14,814 nucleotides of DNA, from assembly GCA_002402325.1 (NCBI GenBank), contig DHFQ01000015.1:384-15197 (forward strand), written 5' to 3'. Below the pieces are notes generated by a model, which saw only the letters and a list, made by a program, of their open reading frames with translations, was not told where the DNA came from and searched no databases. This stretch comes from Candidatus Aminicenantes bacterium UBA4820. Lineage in GTDB: Bacteria; Acidobacteriota; UBA4820. Below are positions 6,288 through 13,619 of this stretch, piece by piece. Every line of letters starts with the position of its first letter. Position 1 is the stretch's first letter. A program made the position numbers and the translations under genes.

Positions 6288-7020
6288 CCTCTGACTCCTC
6301 TTTCGCTATCTCATTTTTTCTTTTGGTAAGCCAGTACATTCCTCCGAGAAAAACTCCCCACGCCGGTATTATTACGGGAATTTTTTCAAGGACGCGCCAT
6401 GTAAGTTTCGGCAAGGAATCCTCTGGAACATTTTCAATTAAATTTGAATCCTTCACAGGTTTCTTTAATAGTATCAATACGGATGTTCCTCCCGCCTCTT
6501 TTTCTCCGTAAAGCAATTTCTGATATTTATCGGGATTTTTTTCAATTTTACTTTTAGCAATTTTAAAAAGTTCATCTCTATTGCCAAAAATGGTTGCCCC
6601 TGTTGGACAGACGGAGGCACACGCTGTCTCTTCTCCCTTTGAGCTCCTCGTTTCATAGCATAAATCGCATTTTTTAACTTTCGGAAAAGGAGAATGCCAC
6701 TCATATTTCGGTATATGAAAAGGGCAAGCCATTATACAATATCTGCAGCCCAAACAAATTGTTGAATTGTAAATTACCGCACCTTCTTTCGTTTTTTTTA
6801 AGGCGGAAACAGGACATACCGAAGCACAGGTTGGCTCAATGCAGTGCATACAGAGATGTCTTTGATATAAATCACCGTTGATTTTTTCAACATAAGTAAG
6901 ACTTTCTTCATCAAGAAGTTTTGGTTTATGCGGTTTTTGGTTGTGCTCCTTTTGACAGGCAAGTTCGCACGCTCCGCATCCGATGCAAAGTGTTTGATCA
7001 AATAGAAGTCCGTAACTCAT
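6277..7020 (-). CDS. Four-cluster [4Fe-4S] electron-transfer protein (HybA/NrfC type)
   Basis: The 247-residue protein has sixteen cysteines in four cluster sets: C12/C15/C18/C22, C57/C60/C65/C69, C89/C92/C95/C99 and C118/C121/C134/C138, the last with the long gap typical of DmsB/HybA/NrfC proteins. A C-terminal helix (about 213-231) anchors it to the membrane. Unlike HybA there is no Tat signal: the ATG at 7020 has a strong AAGGAGG (7027-7033) and an in-frame TAG seven codons upstream excludes a longer N-terminus. It either faces the cytoplasm or is exported by another route. It opens the operon behind the sigma-54 promoter at 7060-7075 and is the electron-carrying partner of the NrfD protein. 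Confidence 0.94.
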   Translation of the reverse strand: MSYGLLFDQTLCIGCGACELACQKEHNQKPHKPKLLDEESLTYVEKINGDLYQRHLCMHCIEPTCASVCPVSALKKTKEGAVIYNSTICLGCRYCIMACPFHIPKYEWHSPFPKVKKCDLCYETRSSKGEETACASVCPTGATIFGNRDELFKIAKSKIEKNPDKYQKLLYGEKEAGGTSVLILLKKPVKDSNLIENVPEDSLPKLTWRVLEKIPVIIPAWGVFLGGMYWLTKRKNEIAKEESEDEK

Positions 7021-7059
7021 TAAGTAACCTCCTTCAAACTAAAAACAGATGCTTAAATA

Positions 7060-7075
7060 TGCAACAAGTTTGCCA
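7060..7075 (-). promoter_or_regulatory. Sigma-54 promoter of the redox operon
   Basis: The minus strand reads TGGCAA-ACTTG-TTGCA, one base from the TGGCAC-N5-TTGCW consensus and with the invariant GG and GC correctly spaced. Transcription should begin near 7049, giving a leader of about 29 nt before the iron-sulfur protein gene. Two putative activator sites lie upstream at 7131 and 7162. Confidence 0.85.
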
Positions 7076-7130
7076 TTGTATCACACTATTAAAAAAATAA
7101 AGAGATTGACCGGCTGTGGAAATCCATATA

Positions 7131-7145
7131 GTTGAAATATTCTAC
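7131..7145 (-). promoter_or_regulatory. Putative response-regulator site, proximal, operon promoter
   Basis: GTTGA-AATAT-TCTAC matches the 5-5-5 dyad found upstream of the GcvH-like promoter with one mismatch, centred about 89 bp upstream of the predicted start. Confidence 0.45.
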
Positions 7146-7161
7146 ACACTACTTTTGAACT

Positions 7162-7176
7162 GTTGAATTATTCCAT
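7162..7176 (-). promoter_or_regulatory. Putative response-regulator site, distal, operon promoter
   Basis: GTTGA-ATTAT-TCCAT begins exactly 31 bp (three helical turns) upstream of the site at 7131, an arrangement suited to binding of two dimers on the same face. The right half-site is degenerate. It also sits inside a larger inverted repeat, AACTGTT (7158-7164) and AACAGTT (7181-7187). Confidence 0.35.
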
Positions 7177-7185
7177 AACTAACAG

Positions 7186-7538
7186 TTACCAGATTCCCTC
7201 TTCAACCATAAAACATTGGTTTGATGTTACTTTTACCCCATTGTTTACTGCTTTTTCAATTGCTTGCTCCGATTCTGAGGTCGCATCCAGATTTCTTTTA
7301 TTCCCAGTTTAATACAATCATCAACCACCTTACCCGTTACTGAAGGGGAAACTACTGTGATCACCAATTGCGGCTTTTCCTTTAAATCATTTAAAGATTT
7401 GTAGATATCTTTTTCAAAAATTCTCCCTCCCTTTGGGTTTATACCCTCAACATCGTATCCTTCCTTAAGTAAGTCTCTAAAAATTTTGTAGCCAAACTTT
7501 TTGGAATCATCCGATACACCAATTATCGCTATTTTCAT
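7186..7538 (-). pseudogene. CoA-binding (YccU-type) Rossmann protein, frameshifted
   Basis: The first frame (start 7538, stop 7245) gives 97 residues with the CoA-binding fold: MKIAIIGVSDDSKKFGY at the N-terminus (nucleotide-binding glycine region), GINPKGG at 32-38, VITVVSPSVT at 59-68 and IKEIWMRP at 80-87. Family members continue with about 30 more residues. That tail is present in the next frame: from 7275 down to the TAA at 7186 it reads ESEQAIEKAV, NNGVKVTSNQ and CFMVEEGIW, the usual conserved ending with its cysteine. A single missing base near 7275-7280 explains the break; joined, the product would be about 117 residues. A sequencing or assembly error, recent inactivation, or less likely programmed frameshifting are all possible. 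The start is also odd (see 7551-7556). Members of this family bind CoA in structures; their role is poorly known. Confidence 0.8.
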
Positions 7539-7550
7539 TTTCTTGGGTTC

Positions 7551-7569
7551 TTACATTCTAACCTCCAGA
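7551..7569 (-). other. Start-stop element (ATG-TAA) behind a strong ribosome site
   Basis: On the minus strand a GGAGGT ribosome site (7561-7566) is followed at ideal spacing by ATG (7554-7556) and immediately by TAA (7551-7553). The next in-frame ATG, six codons on at 7538, has no good ribosome site. Either the stop is a codon-2 nonsense mutation in the original start region, or the start-stop pair acts as a translational brake with reinitiation. Confidence 0.6.
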
Positions 7570-7633
7570 TTTAAAAACAAATTTTATAGTTTTATATTTT
7601 TTATCTTTGATGTAAAATATTTCCTTTAAATTT

Positions 7634-7640
7634 GGAGGAG
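7634..7640 (+). promoter_or_regulatory. Ribosome-binding site fixing the peptidase start
   Basis: GGAGGAG ends 6 nt before the ATG at 7647. An upstream in-frame TTG at 7632 would place the ribosome site inside the coding region, so the ATG is the better start. Confidence 0.9.
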
Positions 7641-7646
7641 ATTAAA

Positions 7647-10226
7647 ATGAAAAAAGTTTTCCTTCTTTTTCTTGTTTTGACAATCCCTATATTTTGCGTG
7701 GAGAAAAGTGATTCTTTCACAATTGATAAGTGGTTCATTTCAAAGGAAGTAGATGTTCCGAAGTTTGCTTATGGTGAAGAAGATCGTTTAGAATGGACAA
7801 AAAAGATTCTTTCTTATAATACTGATTTTAAAAACTTATGGGTTGAGAAAGAAGATGATTTTTATAAAAAAATTGAGGCAAGTAAAGGAGAAATTTCTAT
7901 ACAAAGTGCAGGTCAGGACAGGGTTTTTATAATTTTTACCTACCTTAACGCTGAAAGATGGACAAGAGTGAACTTCACGATAAACCACAACATTCCGCTC
8001 GACCTCTTTTTTGACGGCGAGAAAAAGGCTGAAAAAGCCGAAGTTAAAGAAAATGATGAAACTTCTTCGGAACTTGTTTTAACAAAAGGCTTACACAGGG
8101 TTGCGATTTCGCTTTTAGTCAAAGCGGGAACAAAACCGATTTTTAAAGCGTCTTTGAAAAAGGTTAATAACCTTCCTTTGTGCAATGTTACTTTAAATTG
8201 CAAACACCCTCTATCATGGGAGGATGTTTTAAATGCCCCCTTTGTTGTTGATACAGAAATTTCTTCCGATGGAAGGTTGGGCGTAATTGTTTCATATTTA
8301 AACGATCTTGCTGAGGATAAGAGGTTGACAACTTTACAGATAAGAAATCTTGATAAAGGGGAATTGCTTTTTGATAGCGGGCCATTTAATGGAATTTCAT
8401 CACCAACCTTTGATTCGACAGGCACTTTGCTTGCATATTTAGTAAATTCCTCTGAAAAAGGAAAAAAAGATCTCTGGCTTTTAAATCTCCAAACGATGAA
8501 AAACGAAATTATTCTAAAACAGGTTGAAGAACCTAAATCTCTTAAATTTTCGAAGGGTGGAACAAAACTGTTTTTTATCTCAGTCGCAGAAAAAAAACAA
8601 TCTGATAAAAAATCATTTGATCATATAAAGGAGATGTATCAAAGATGGGGAGATTGGGATAAAAGGCCACAACTCTTTGTGGTGGATATTGCTAAAAAAT
8701 CTCTTTCACAGATTACAGCAGGAGAAACAAATCTTATAGACTATTCGCTCTCCTCTGATGAAAAGAAAGTTGCTCTTTTAAGGTGCGTTTTCATTAAAGA
8801 GAGACCCTATTTAAAAACACAGATTTATCTTTACGACCTTGAAAACTACACTTCAAAAAAAATTATTGATTTTCATAGATGGCCGGATATTAGCGAAATT
8901 GCCCTCTCTCCCGATTCAAAGACTATTGCATGGATGGCTTCAAGGGATGATATGCCACCTGATGGATTAAAGCCAAAGGAACACAACGCTTATAACTTAA
9001 ACCTTTTCTTAATTGATGTAGATAATCCTGTTCCTGAACTTGTTACAGAAAACTTCGTTCCTACACTCTCTTCTCAGGCTATTTCCGTTCTTCCCGGTAG
9101 AAGAAACTTATGGTGGAGTGAAAAGGACAACATAATTTATTTTATAGCAACAGATAAGGATAGAGTGATGTTGTATAACCTCAATCCAAAGACAAAGGAG
9201 ATAAAATGGGTTCCCTTTGATGACCCGGTCCTCTCCTCTCCTTCGCTTTCTTTAGAATCAAAGAAGGCTTTATACTTTACATCAAAACTCGGCTCATTCT
9301 GGAAGGTAAAGGTAGGCGACATTGAAACAGGGGAAACGAAGGTTGTTTGGTTTCCCGGAGAGGAGACTTTTTCAAGGGTTGAACTGGGGCTTTTGGAACC
9401 TTTTGATGTGGTTGCAAGGGATGGCGTTGTTATTCAGGGATGGTTACTCTATCCTCCAAACTACGACAAAAACAAAAAGTATCCTACGATAATTGGCTAC
9501 TATGGAGGAGCGATGCCTTATGGGAGGGCTTTTAGAAGCGAACTTTTCTGGCTTGCAGGAGAGGGTTACATCGTATATATCGTAACTCCAAGGGGAGCGG
9601 TTGGCTACGGCCAGGATTTCGCAGATGCTCATTGCAACGATTGGGGAAAGGAAGCGGGTGAAGACATAATTGAGGGAACTAAAGCACTTATAAAGTTAAG
9701 ACCTTCAGTCGATGAAAAAAGGGTTGGTTGCTTTGGAGGCTCTTATGGTGGCTTTATGACACTTTATCTCATTGGTAAATGCGAACTCTTTAAAGCCGCA
9801 GTTGACTATTTTGGAATTTCAAATATCGCCTCATACTGGGGGGCAGGTTGGTGGGGATTCAACTATGGTGATACAGCAATTGCAAACAGTTACCCGTGGA
9901 CAAGAAAGGATATTTTTGTCGATCAATCACCGCTCTATTTTGCTGATAAAATAAACACCCCTTTGCTTCTCATTCACGGAACTTCAGACACAAATGTTCC
10001 AATTGTTGAGTCTGACCAGATTTTTACGGCGCTTAAGGTTCTTGGGAAAGAGGTGGAATATGTCCGCTTTTTTGGCGAAGACCACGGCATAAACTCAAAA
10101 CCTTCCGTCAGGATAGCAAGCGAGGTCTTGATGCTTGAATGGTTTGATAAATATTTAAAAGGTGAGAAGGAAGCGTGGGATTATAGGTGGAAAGACGAAC
10201 CTAAGGCGGTAGAAGAGGAAAAATGA
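7647..10226 (+). CDS. Exported S9 family prolyl-oligopeptidase-type serine peptidase
   Basis: From the ATG at 7647 the protein has 859 residues. An N-terminal hydrophobic segment (residues 4-17) is a signal peptide; no good lipobox is present although a Cys follows it. A middle region (about 190-570) with repeated blade-like segments is a WD40-like/TolB-type beta-propeller, as in S9 dipeptidyl- and acylaminoacyl-peptidases. The alpha/beta-hydrolase domain (about 580-845) contains the nucleophile in GGSYGGF (Ser699), the acid in HGTSDTNVP (Asp781) and the base in GEDHGI (His813). It should cleave short peptides outside the cytoplasm, for nutrient recovery. Its TGA overlaps the pyrK start as ATGA, so it heads the plus-strand operon. 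A promoter was not identified confidently in the very AT-rich 7570-7633 stretch. Exact substrate preference cannot be predicted. Confidence 0.93.
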   Translation: MKKVFLLFLVLTIPIFCVEKSDSFTIDKWFISKEVDVPKFAYGEEDRLEWTKKILSYNTDFKNLWVEKEDDFYKKIEASKGEISIQSAGQDRVFIIFTYLNAERWTRVNFTINHNIPLDLFFDGEKKAEKAEVKENDETSSELVLTKGLHRVAISLLVKAGTKPIFKASLKKVNNLPLCNVTLNCKHPLSWEDVLNAPFVVDTEISSDGRLGVIVSYLNDLAEDKRLTTLQIRNLDKGELLFDSGPFNGISSPTFDSTGTLLAYLVNSSEKGKKDLWLLNLQTMKNEIILKQVEEPKSLKFSKGGTKLFFISVAEKKQSDKKSFDHIKEMYQRWGDWDKRPQLFVVDIAKKSLSQITAGETNLIDYSLSSDEKKVALLRCVFIKERPYLKTQIYLYDLENYTSKKIIDFHRWPDISEIALSPDSKTIAWMASRDDMPPDGLKPKEHNAYNLNLFLIDVDNPVPELVTENFVPTLSSQAISVLPGRRNLWWSEKDNIIYFIATDKDRVMLYNLNPKTKEIKWVPFDDPVLSSPSLSLESKKALYFTSKLGSFWKVKVGDIETGETKVVWFPGEETFSRVELGLLEPFDVVARDGVVIQGWLLYPPNYDKNKKYPTIIGYYGGAMPYGRAFRSELFWLAGEGYIVYIVTPRGAVGYGQDFADAHCNDWGKEAGEDIIEGTKALIKLRPSVDEKRVGCFGGSYGGFMTLYLIGKCELFKAAVDYFGISNIASYWGAGWWGFNYGDTAIANSYPWTRKDIFVDQSPLYFADKINTPLLLIHGTSDTNVPIVESDQIFTALKVLGKEVEYVRFFGEDHGINSKPSVRIASEVLMLEWFDKYLKGEKEAWDYRWKDEPKAVEEEK

Positions 10227-10996
10227 AGGTTGTAGATTTTACTGTAGAGAGGGCAAAAAGATTTAATCTTTATTGCGAACTCGTTTTGAGAGGAGATTTT
10301 AAACCCTCTCTTCCCGGTCAATTTTATATGCTCAAGGGAGATTGGGGCTACCATCCTCTCCTTCCGAGGCCAATTTCTGTAATGGATGAAGATGTTAAAG
10401 ATGGAAAAATCTTTTTTCTAATAAAAAATGTTGGGGAAGGTTCAAGGAGACTAACTGAGTTAAAAAGGGGTGATAAAATTTCAGGCACAGGTCCGCTTGG
10501 AAATTGCTTCCCGATTGATAAAATTTCAAACAAAGATTTCGTAGCAATAGTTGGAGGGGGAGTTGGTGTTCCACCTTTGTATTATCTTTTAAAGAAACTA
10601 AACGAGAATGGGATAAAGCCCCACTTTTTCGAAGGGGCAAAGACAAAGGGAGATTTAATTTTACAAGGGAAAATAAGAAAACTTGGATGCGATTTAAAAT
10701 TGGCAACAGAAGATGGAAGTTGTGGTAAAAAGGGGTTTGTTACAGAACTTTTTAAATGGATTAATCCTGATTTTATTTTTGCCTGCGGTCCTTATGAGAT
10801 GCTCAAAGCGATTGCAAAAACTTTCGATAAAGATGGTGTTAACTGTTATGTGAGCCTTGAAGAAAGAATGGCTTGCGGATACGGAATCTGTCTTGGTTGT
10901 TCGGTAAGAACTTACGATGAAAGAAGTAATGAGCACTTTGAAAGAGTTTGTTGTGAGGGACCAATTTTTGATTCAAAGAGGGTTAAATGGATATAG
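10223..10996 (+). CDS. pyrK: Dihydroorotate dehydrogenase electron-transfer subunit PyrK
   Basis: The 257-residue protein is the FAD/[2Fe-2S] subunit that passes electrons from PyrD to NAD+. The ferredoxin-reductase-like FAD domain shows RPISVMD (49-55); the NAD domain shows VGGGVGVPPLYYL (110-122) and ACGPYEML (187-194). The C-terminal [2Fe-2S] ligands are C218, C223, C226 and a fourth in RVCCEGPIF (C243 by alignment, with an extra C244 beside it). Length is typical for the family. The start overlaps the peptidase stop by 4 nt and the end overlaps pyrD by 10 nt, so all three are probably translated in a coupled way. Adjacent pyrD of class 1B confirms the assignment. Confidence 0.96.
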   Translation: MKVVDFTVERAKRFNLYCELVLRGDFKPSLPGQFYMLKGDWGYHPLLPRPISVMDEDVKDGKIFFLIKNVGEGSRRLTELKRGDKISGTGPLGNCFPIDKISNKDFVAIVGGGVGVPPLYYLLKKLNENGIKPHFFEGAKTKGDLILQGKIRKLGCDLKLATEDGSCGKKGFVTELFKWINPDFIFACGPYEMLKAIAKTFDKDGVNCYVSLEERMACGYGICLGCSVRTYDERSNEHFERVCCEGPIFDSKRVKWI

Positions 10997-11913
10997 ACTT
11001 ATCAACTGAAATTTGTGGAATAAAATTCAAAAATCCCGTTTTACTTGCATCGGGCTGCGCGGGATACGGGGAGGAATTTGACCCTTTCTTTGATATTTCA
11101 ATCGTGGGAGGAGTTTGCCTCAAAGGACTTTCTTTAAATGAAAATGAGGGAAACAATTCTCCAAGAATATGGGAAACTCCATCTGGAATGATAAATGCGA
11201 TTGGATTACAAAACATCGGAGTAAAAAGATTTTTAAAAGAGAAGGCTTCAAAACTTAGAAAGATAGAAACCGTTTTTATAGCCAATTTCTATGGTTCAAA
11301 AATTGATGATTATGTTGAATTGGCAAAAATCTTAAACGATGAGGAATCTATAAAGGTTCTTGAGATGAACATCTCCTGCCCAAATGTTCAGGAGGGTGGA
11401 ATTCAATTTGGAAGCGACCCTTCTCTTGTTTATAAAATAGTTAGCAGTTGCAAAAGGGTGGTAAATAAACCTTTGTGGGTTAAACTCACCCCTTACGGCG
11501 AGATAAAGAAAACATCAAAATCGGCTTATGAGGCGGGTGCTGATGCGCTTGTGGCGATAAATACAATCCCTTCAATGGCGATTGATGTTGAAAATTTTAA
11601 GTTCAGGGTTTCCAATAAAGTTGGAGGGCTCTCAGGACCAGCAATTCATCCGATAGCCCTTAAAATGGTTTATGATGTTTTAGATGAAGTTCCAATTCCT
11701 GTTATTGGATGTGGTGGTGTTTCAAAGGCTCAAGATGGAGTTGAGTTCCTTTTAATTGGCGCAAAGGCATTTCAAGTCGGAACCTCACTTTTTTATAATC
11801 CAGAGACTCCAGTTGAAATTATTGAAGGATTAAAAGATTATCTTCAAAGAAAGTCTTTAAATTCAGTTTCAGATATAATCGGAAAAATGAAAAACAATAA
11901 ATTAGGAGGTTAA
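10987..11913 (+). CDS. pyrD: Dihydroorotate dehydrogenase catalytic subunit, class 1B
   Basis: This FMN-containing TIM-barrel enzyme of 308 residues oxidises dihydroorotate to orotate. Visible family motifs are NPVLLASG (16-23), INAIGLQNIG (69-78), NISCPN (128-133) with Cys131 as the expected class 1 catalytic base, WVKLTP (164-169), GGLSGPAIHPIALKMV (213-228) and the phosphate-binding GCGGV (241-245) and VGTSLFY. Cysteine rather than serine as base and the neighbouring pyrK identify the NAD-linked, soluble heterotetrameric form rather than the quinone-linked membrane form. The ATG lies inside the last codons of pyrK. Confidence 0.97.
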   Translation: MDIDLSTEICGIKFKNPVLLASGCAGYGEEFDPFFDISIVGGVCLKGLSLNENEGNNSPRIWETPSGMINAIGLQNIGVKRFLKEKASKLRKIETVFIANFYGSKIDDYVELAKILNDEESIKVLEMNISCPNVQEGGIQFGSDPSLVYKIVSSCKRVVNKPLWVKLTPYGEIKKTSKSAYEAGADALVAINTIPSMAIDVENFKFRVSNKVGGLSGPAIHPIALKMVYDVLDEVPIPVIGCGGVSKAQDGVEFLLIGAKAFQVGTSLFYNPETPVEIIEGLKDYLQRKSLNSVSDIIGKMKNNKLGG

Positions 11914-11916
11914 ACT

Positions 11917-12633
11917 ATGCCGAAAGTTGTGGTTGCCCTTGATGTAAATGAGAGAGAAAGATTAAATTCAATTTTAAAGGAGATTGAAGGTGAAGATGTG
12001 TGGGTGAAGATTGGGCTTGAGGCTGTCTGCTCTTTTGGGCTTGACATAATCAAAGAGTTAAAAGAAAAAGGATTTAAAGTTTTCGCTGATATGAAGTTGC
12101 ACGATATCCCAAACACTGTTGAATCAGCGGCAAGAGTAATAGTTAGAAACGGTGCGGATATGTTAAATGTTCACTGTACGGGTGGGAAAACTATGTGCGA
12201 ATTTGCAGTAAGAGGAGTTAAAGAGGAAGCAGAAAAATTGGGAATTAAAAAGCCGATAATCCTTGGAGTAACTGCTCTAACCTCTATGGGACCTGAAGAT
12301 TTTGGTGCAATTGGTATGAGAGGAACAGCAAGAGAAATTGTCATAAGGCTTGCAACACTCGGAAAAGAGTCGGGCCTTGATGGGATTATTTCCTCAGCAA
12401 ATGAGATACGGGTTGTGAGGGAATACTTTGGAAAAGATTTTGTAATTTTAACTCCAGGAATAAGGCCTCAAAATGGATCAATAGATGACCAGAAAAGAGT
12501 TTCAACTCCGACTGAAGCGGTAAAGGCAGGGGCAGATTATCTTGTAATTGGCAGGCCCATAACCGCATCTGAAAATCCAAAAGAGTCTCTAAGAAAAATT
12601 TTAAAAGAAATTGAAGAGGCTTGTAACTCTTGA
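11917..12633 (+). CDS. pyrF: Orotidine 5'-phosphate decarboxylase
   Basis: The 238-residue TIM-barrel enzyme makes UMP from OMP. It shows VALDV (6-10), the lysine in KIG (31-33), the catalytic Asp-Lys-Asp array in FADMKLHDIPNTV (Asp58, Lys60, Asp63), TPGIRP (179-184) and IGRPIT (211-216) for phosphate binding. Length is that of the bacterial short type (group I). Three nucleotides separate it from pyrD; AGGAGG overlaps the pyrD stop and serves as the ribosome site. Together with pyrK and pyrD it covers the last steps of UMP synthesis except orotate phosphoribosyltransferase, which is not in the window. Confidence 0.97.
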   Translation: MPKVVVALDVNERERLNSILKEIEGEDVWVKIGLEAVCSFGLDIIKELKEKGFKVFADMKLHDIPNTVESAARVIVRNGADMLNVHCTGGKTMCEFAVRGVKEEAEKLGIKKPIILGVTALTSMGPEDFGAIGMRGTAREIVIRLATLGKESGLDGIISSANEIRVVREYFGKDFVILTPGIRPQNGSIDDQKRVSTPTEAVKAGADYLVIGRPITASENPKESLRKILKEIEEACNS

Positions 12634-13619
12634 ACATTTTAAAAAAACTAAAGACAAGATTCTATGTCCCCTCAAAAGAGGATAAATTTTTAAAGAGAGT
12701 ATTTCTTACTGCGACATCAAGAAAAGTTCCCCATTTTCCAAAGACTGTTCAGTTTGAAACCCACTCCTTTTGTAATGCAAGGTGCATTTTTTGTCCCTAT
12801 CATCTTTATTATGAAACGCAACCAAAGGGATTTATGACCGATGAGCAATTCAAGAAAATTGTTGATGAATTAAAAAGGCACAATGTAAGAAGAATTTCAC
12901 CCTATATGAACAATGAGCCATTTCTTGATAAAAAAATCATTGAAAAACTCCTGTATATAAAGCAAGAAATAAAAGATCCAAAAGTTGTTCTAACAACGAA
13001 TGGCTCAATGCTTGATAGGAATTGCGTTGATGACCTTATAAAATATAATCCTCTTCATGCGCTTTACATCTCTTTTCAAGGTGTTGAAAAGGAGAGTTAC
13101 GAAGAAACTATGAGGGGCGGTTTAAAGTTTGAAATAACGATGGAGAATGTTTTATATCTTATCTCAAAATTAAAAGAATCAAAGGCTAAAAAGCCCTTTA
13201 AAGTAATAATCACTATGGTTGCAACGAGTAAAGTTGATCCCATAAAGGCTGTGCAATTCTGGAGAGAAAAGGGGATCAAAGCAAAGTGCACTCCCCTTGA
13301 AAACAGAGGAGGCAATATTGAGGAATTTCAGTCTCTTCTTCCGCCAAACGCAAAGAGCAAAAGGTTTGTAAATTGCACGAGACTTTTTAAACAAGGATAC
13401 ATTCTTTTTAATGGGGATATGGTCCTGTGTTGCACAGACTACTCAAGGAAGGTTGTTTTAGGAAATGTGTTTGAAACATCAATAGAGGAGGTCTGGAACA
13501 ACGAAAAATCTTATGAGATACGAAGGCTTTTTTATGAGGGCAAACTTGATGAAATCCCCTTGTGCCGCACCTGTGAAATTGCGGATTCTTATGGAGATGA
13601 GGAGTATTATTATGATTGA
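12630..13619 (+). CDS. Radical SAM protein with SPASM-type C-terminal domain
   Basis: The 329-residue protein carries the radical SAM cluster motif CNARCIFC (C48, C52, C55), NNEPFLD at 94-100 in the GGEP-like position, and LTTNG at 121-125. A C-terminal cysteine set (C249, C267/C268, C312, C315), with GDMVLCC and LGNVFETSIEEVWN between, fits a SPASM domain that binds an auxiliary [4Fe-4S] cluster. Proteins of this type modify peptides or other enzymes, or make cofactors; the substrate cannot be told and no small precursor peptide gene is apparent beside it. The most likely start is TTG at 12630, overlapping the pyrF stop as TTGA; no earlier in-frame start is possible without running deep into pyrF. 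It overlaps the next gene by 8 nt. Confidence 0.9.
   Translation: MNILKKLKTRFYVPSKEDKFLKRVFLTATSRKVPHFPKTVQFETHSFCNARCIFCPYHLYYETQPKGFMTDEQFKKIVDELKRHNVRRISPYMNNEPFLDKKIIEKLLYIKQEIKDPKVVLTTNGSMLDRNCVDDLIKYNPLHALYISFQGVEKESYEETMRGGLKFEITMENVLYLISKLKESKAKKPFKVIITMVATSKVDPIKAVQFWREKGIKAKCTPLENRGGNIEEFQSLLPPNAKSKRFVNCTRLFKQGYILFNGDMVLCCTDYSRKVVLGNVFETSIEEVWNNEKSYEIRRLFYEGKLDEIPLCRTCEIADSYGDEEYYYD

Noticed and set aside
7570..7633. Sigma-70 promoters in the divergent gap
   Set aside because: The sequence is so AT-rich that several -10-like hexamers occur on both strands, but none pairs with a credible -35 at 16-18 bp.
7632..7646. TTG start for the S9 peptidase
   Set aside because: It would consume the GGAGGAG ribosome site and add charged residues before the signal peptide; ATG at 7647 fits better.
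7647..7710. Lipoprotein signal in the S9 peptidase
   Set aside because: A Cys follows the hydrophobic segment, but the preceding residues (IPIF) do not fit the lipobox, which needs a small residue before Cys.
13513..13611. Longer N-terminus for the MscS protein
   Set aside because: It would overlap the radical SAM gene by over 100 nt; the ATG at 13612 has a clear GAGGAG site and gives the usual MscS length.
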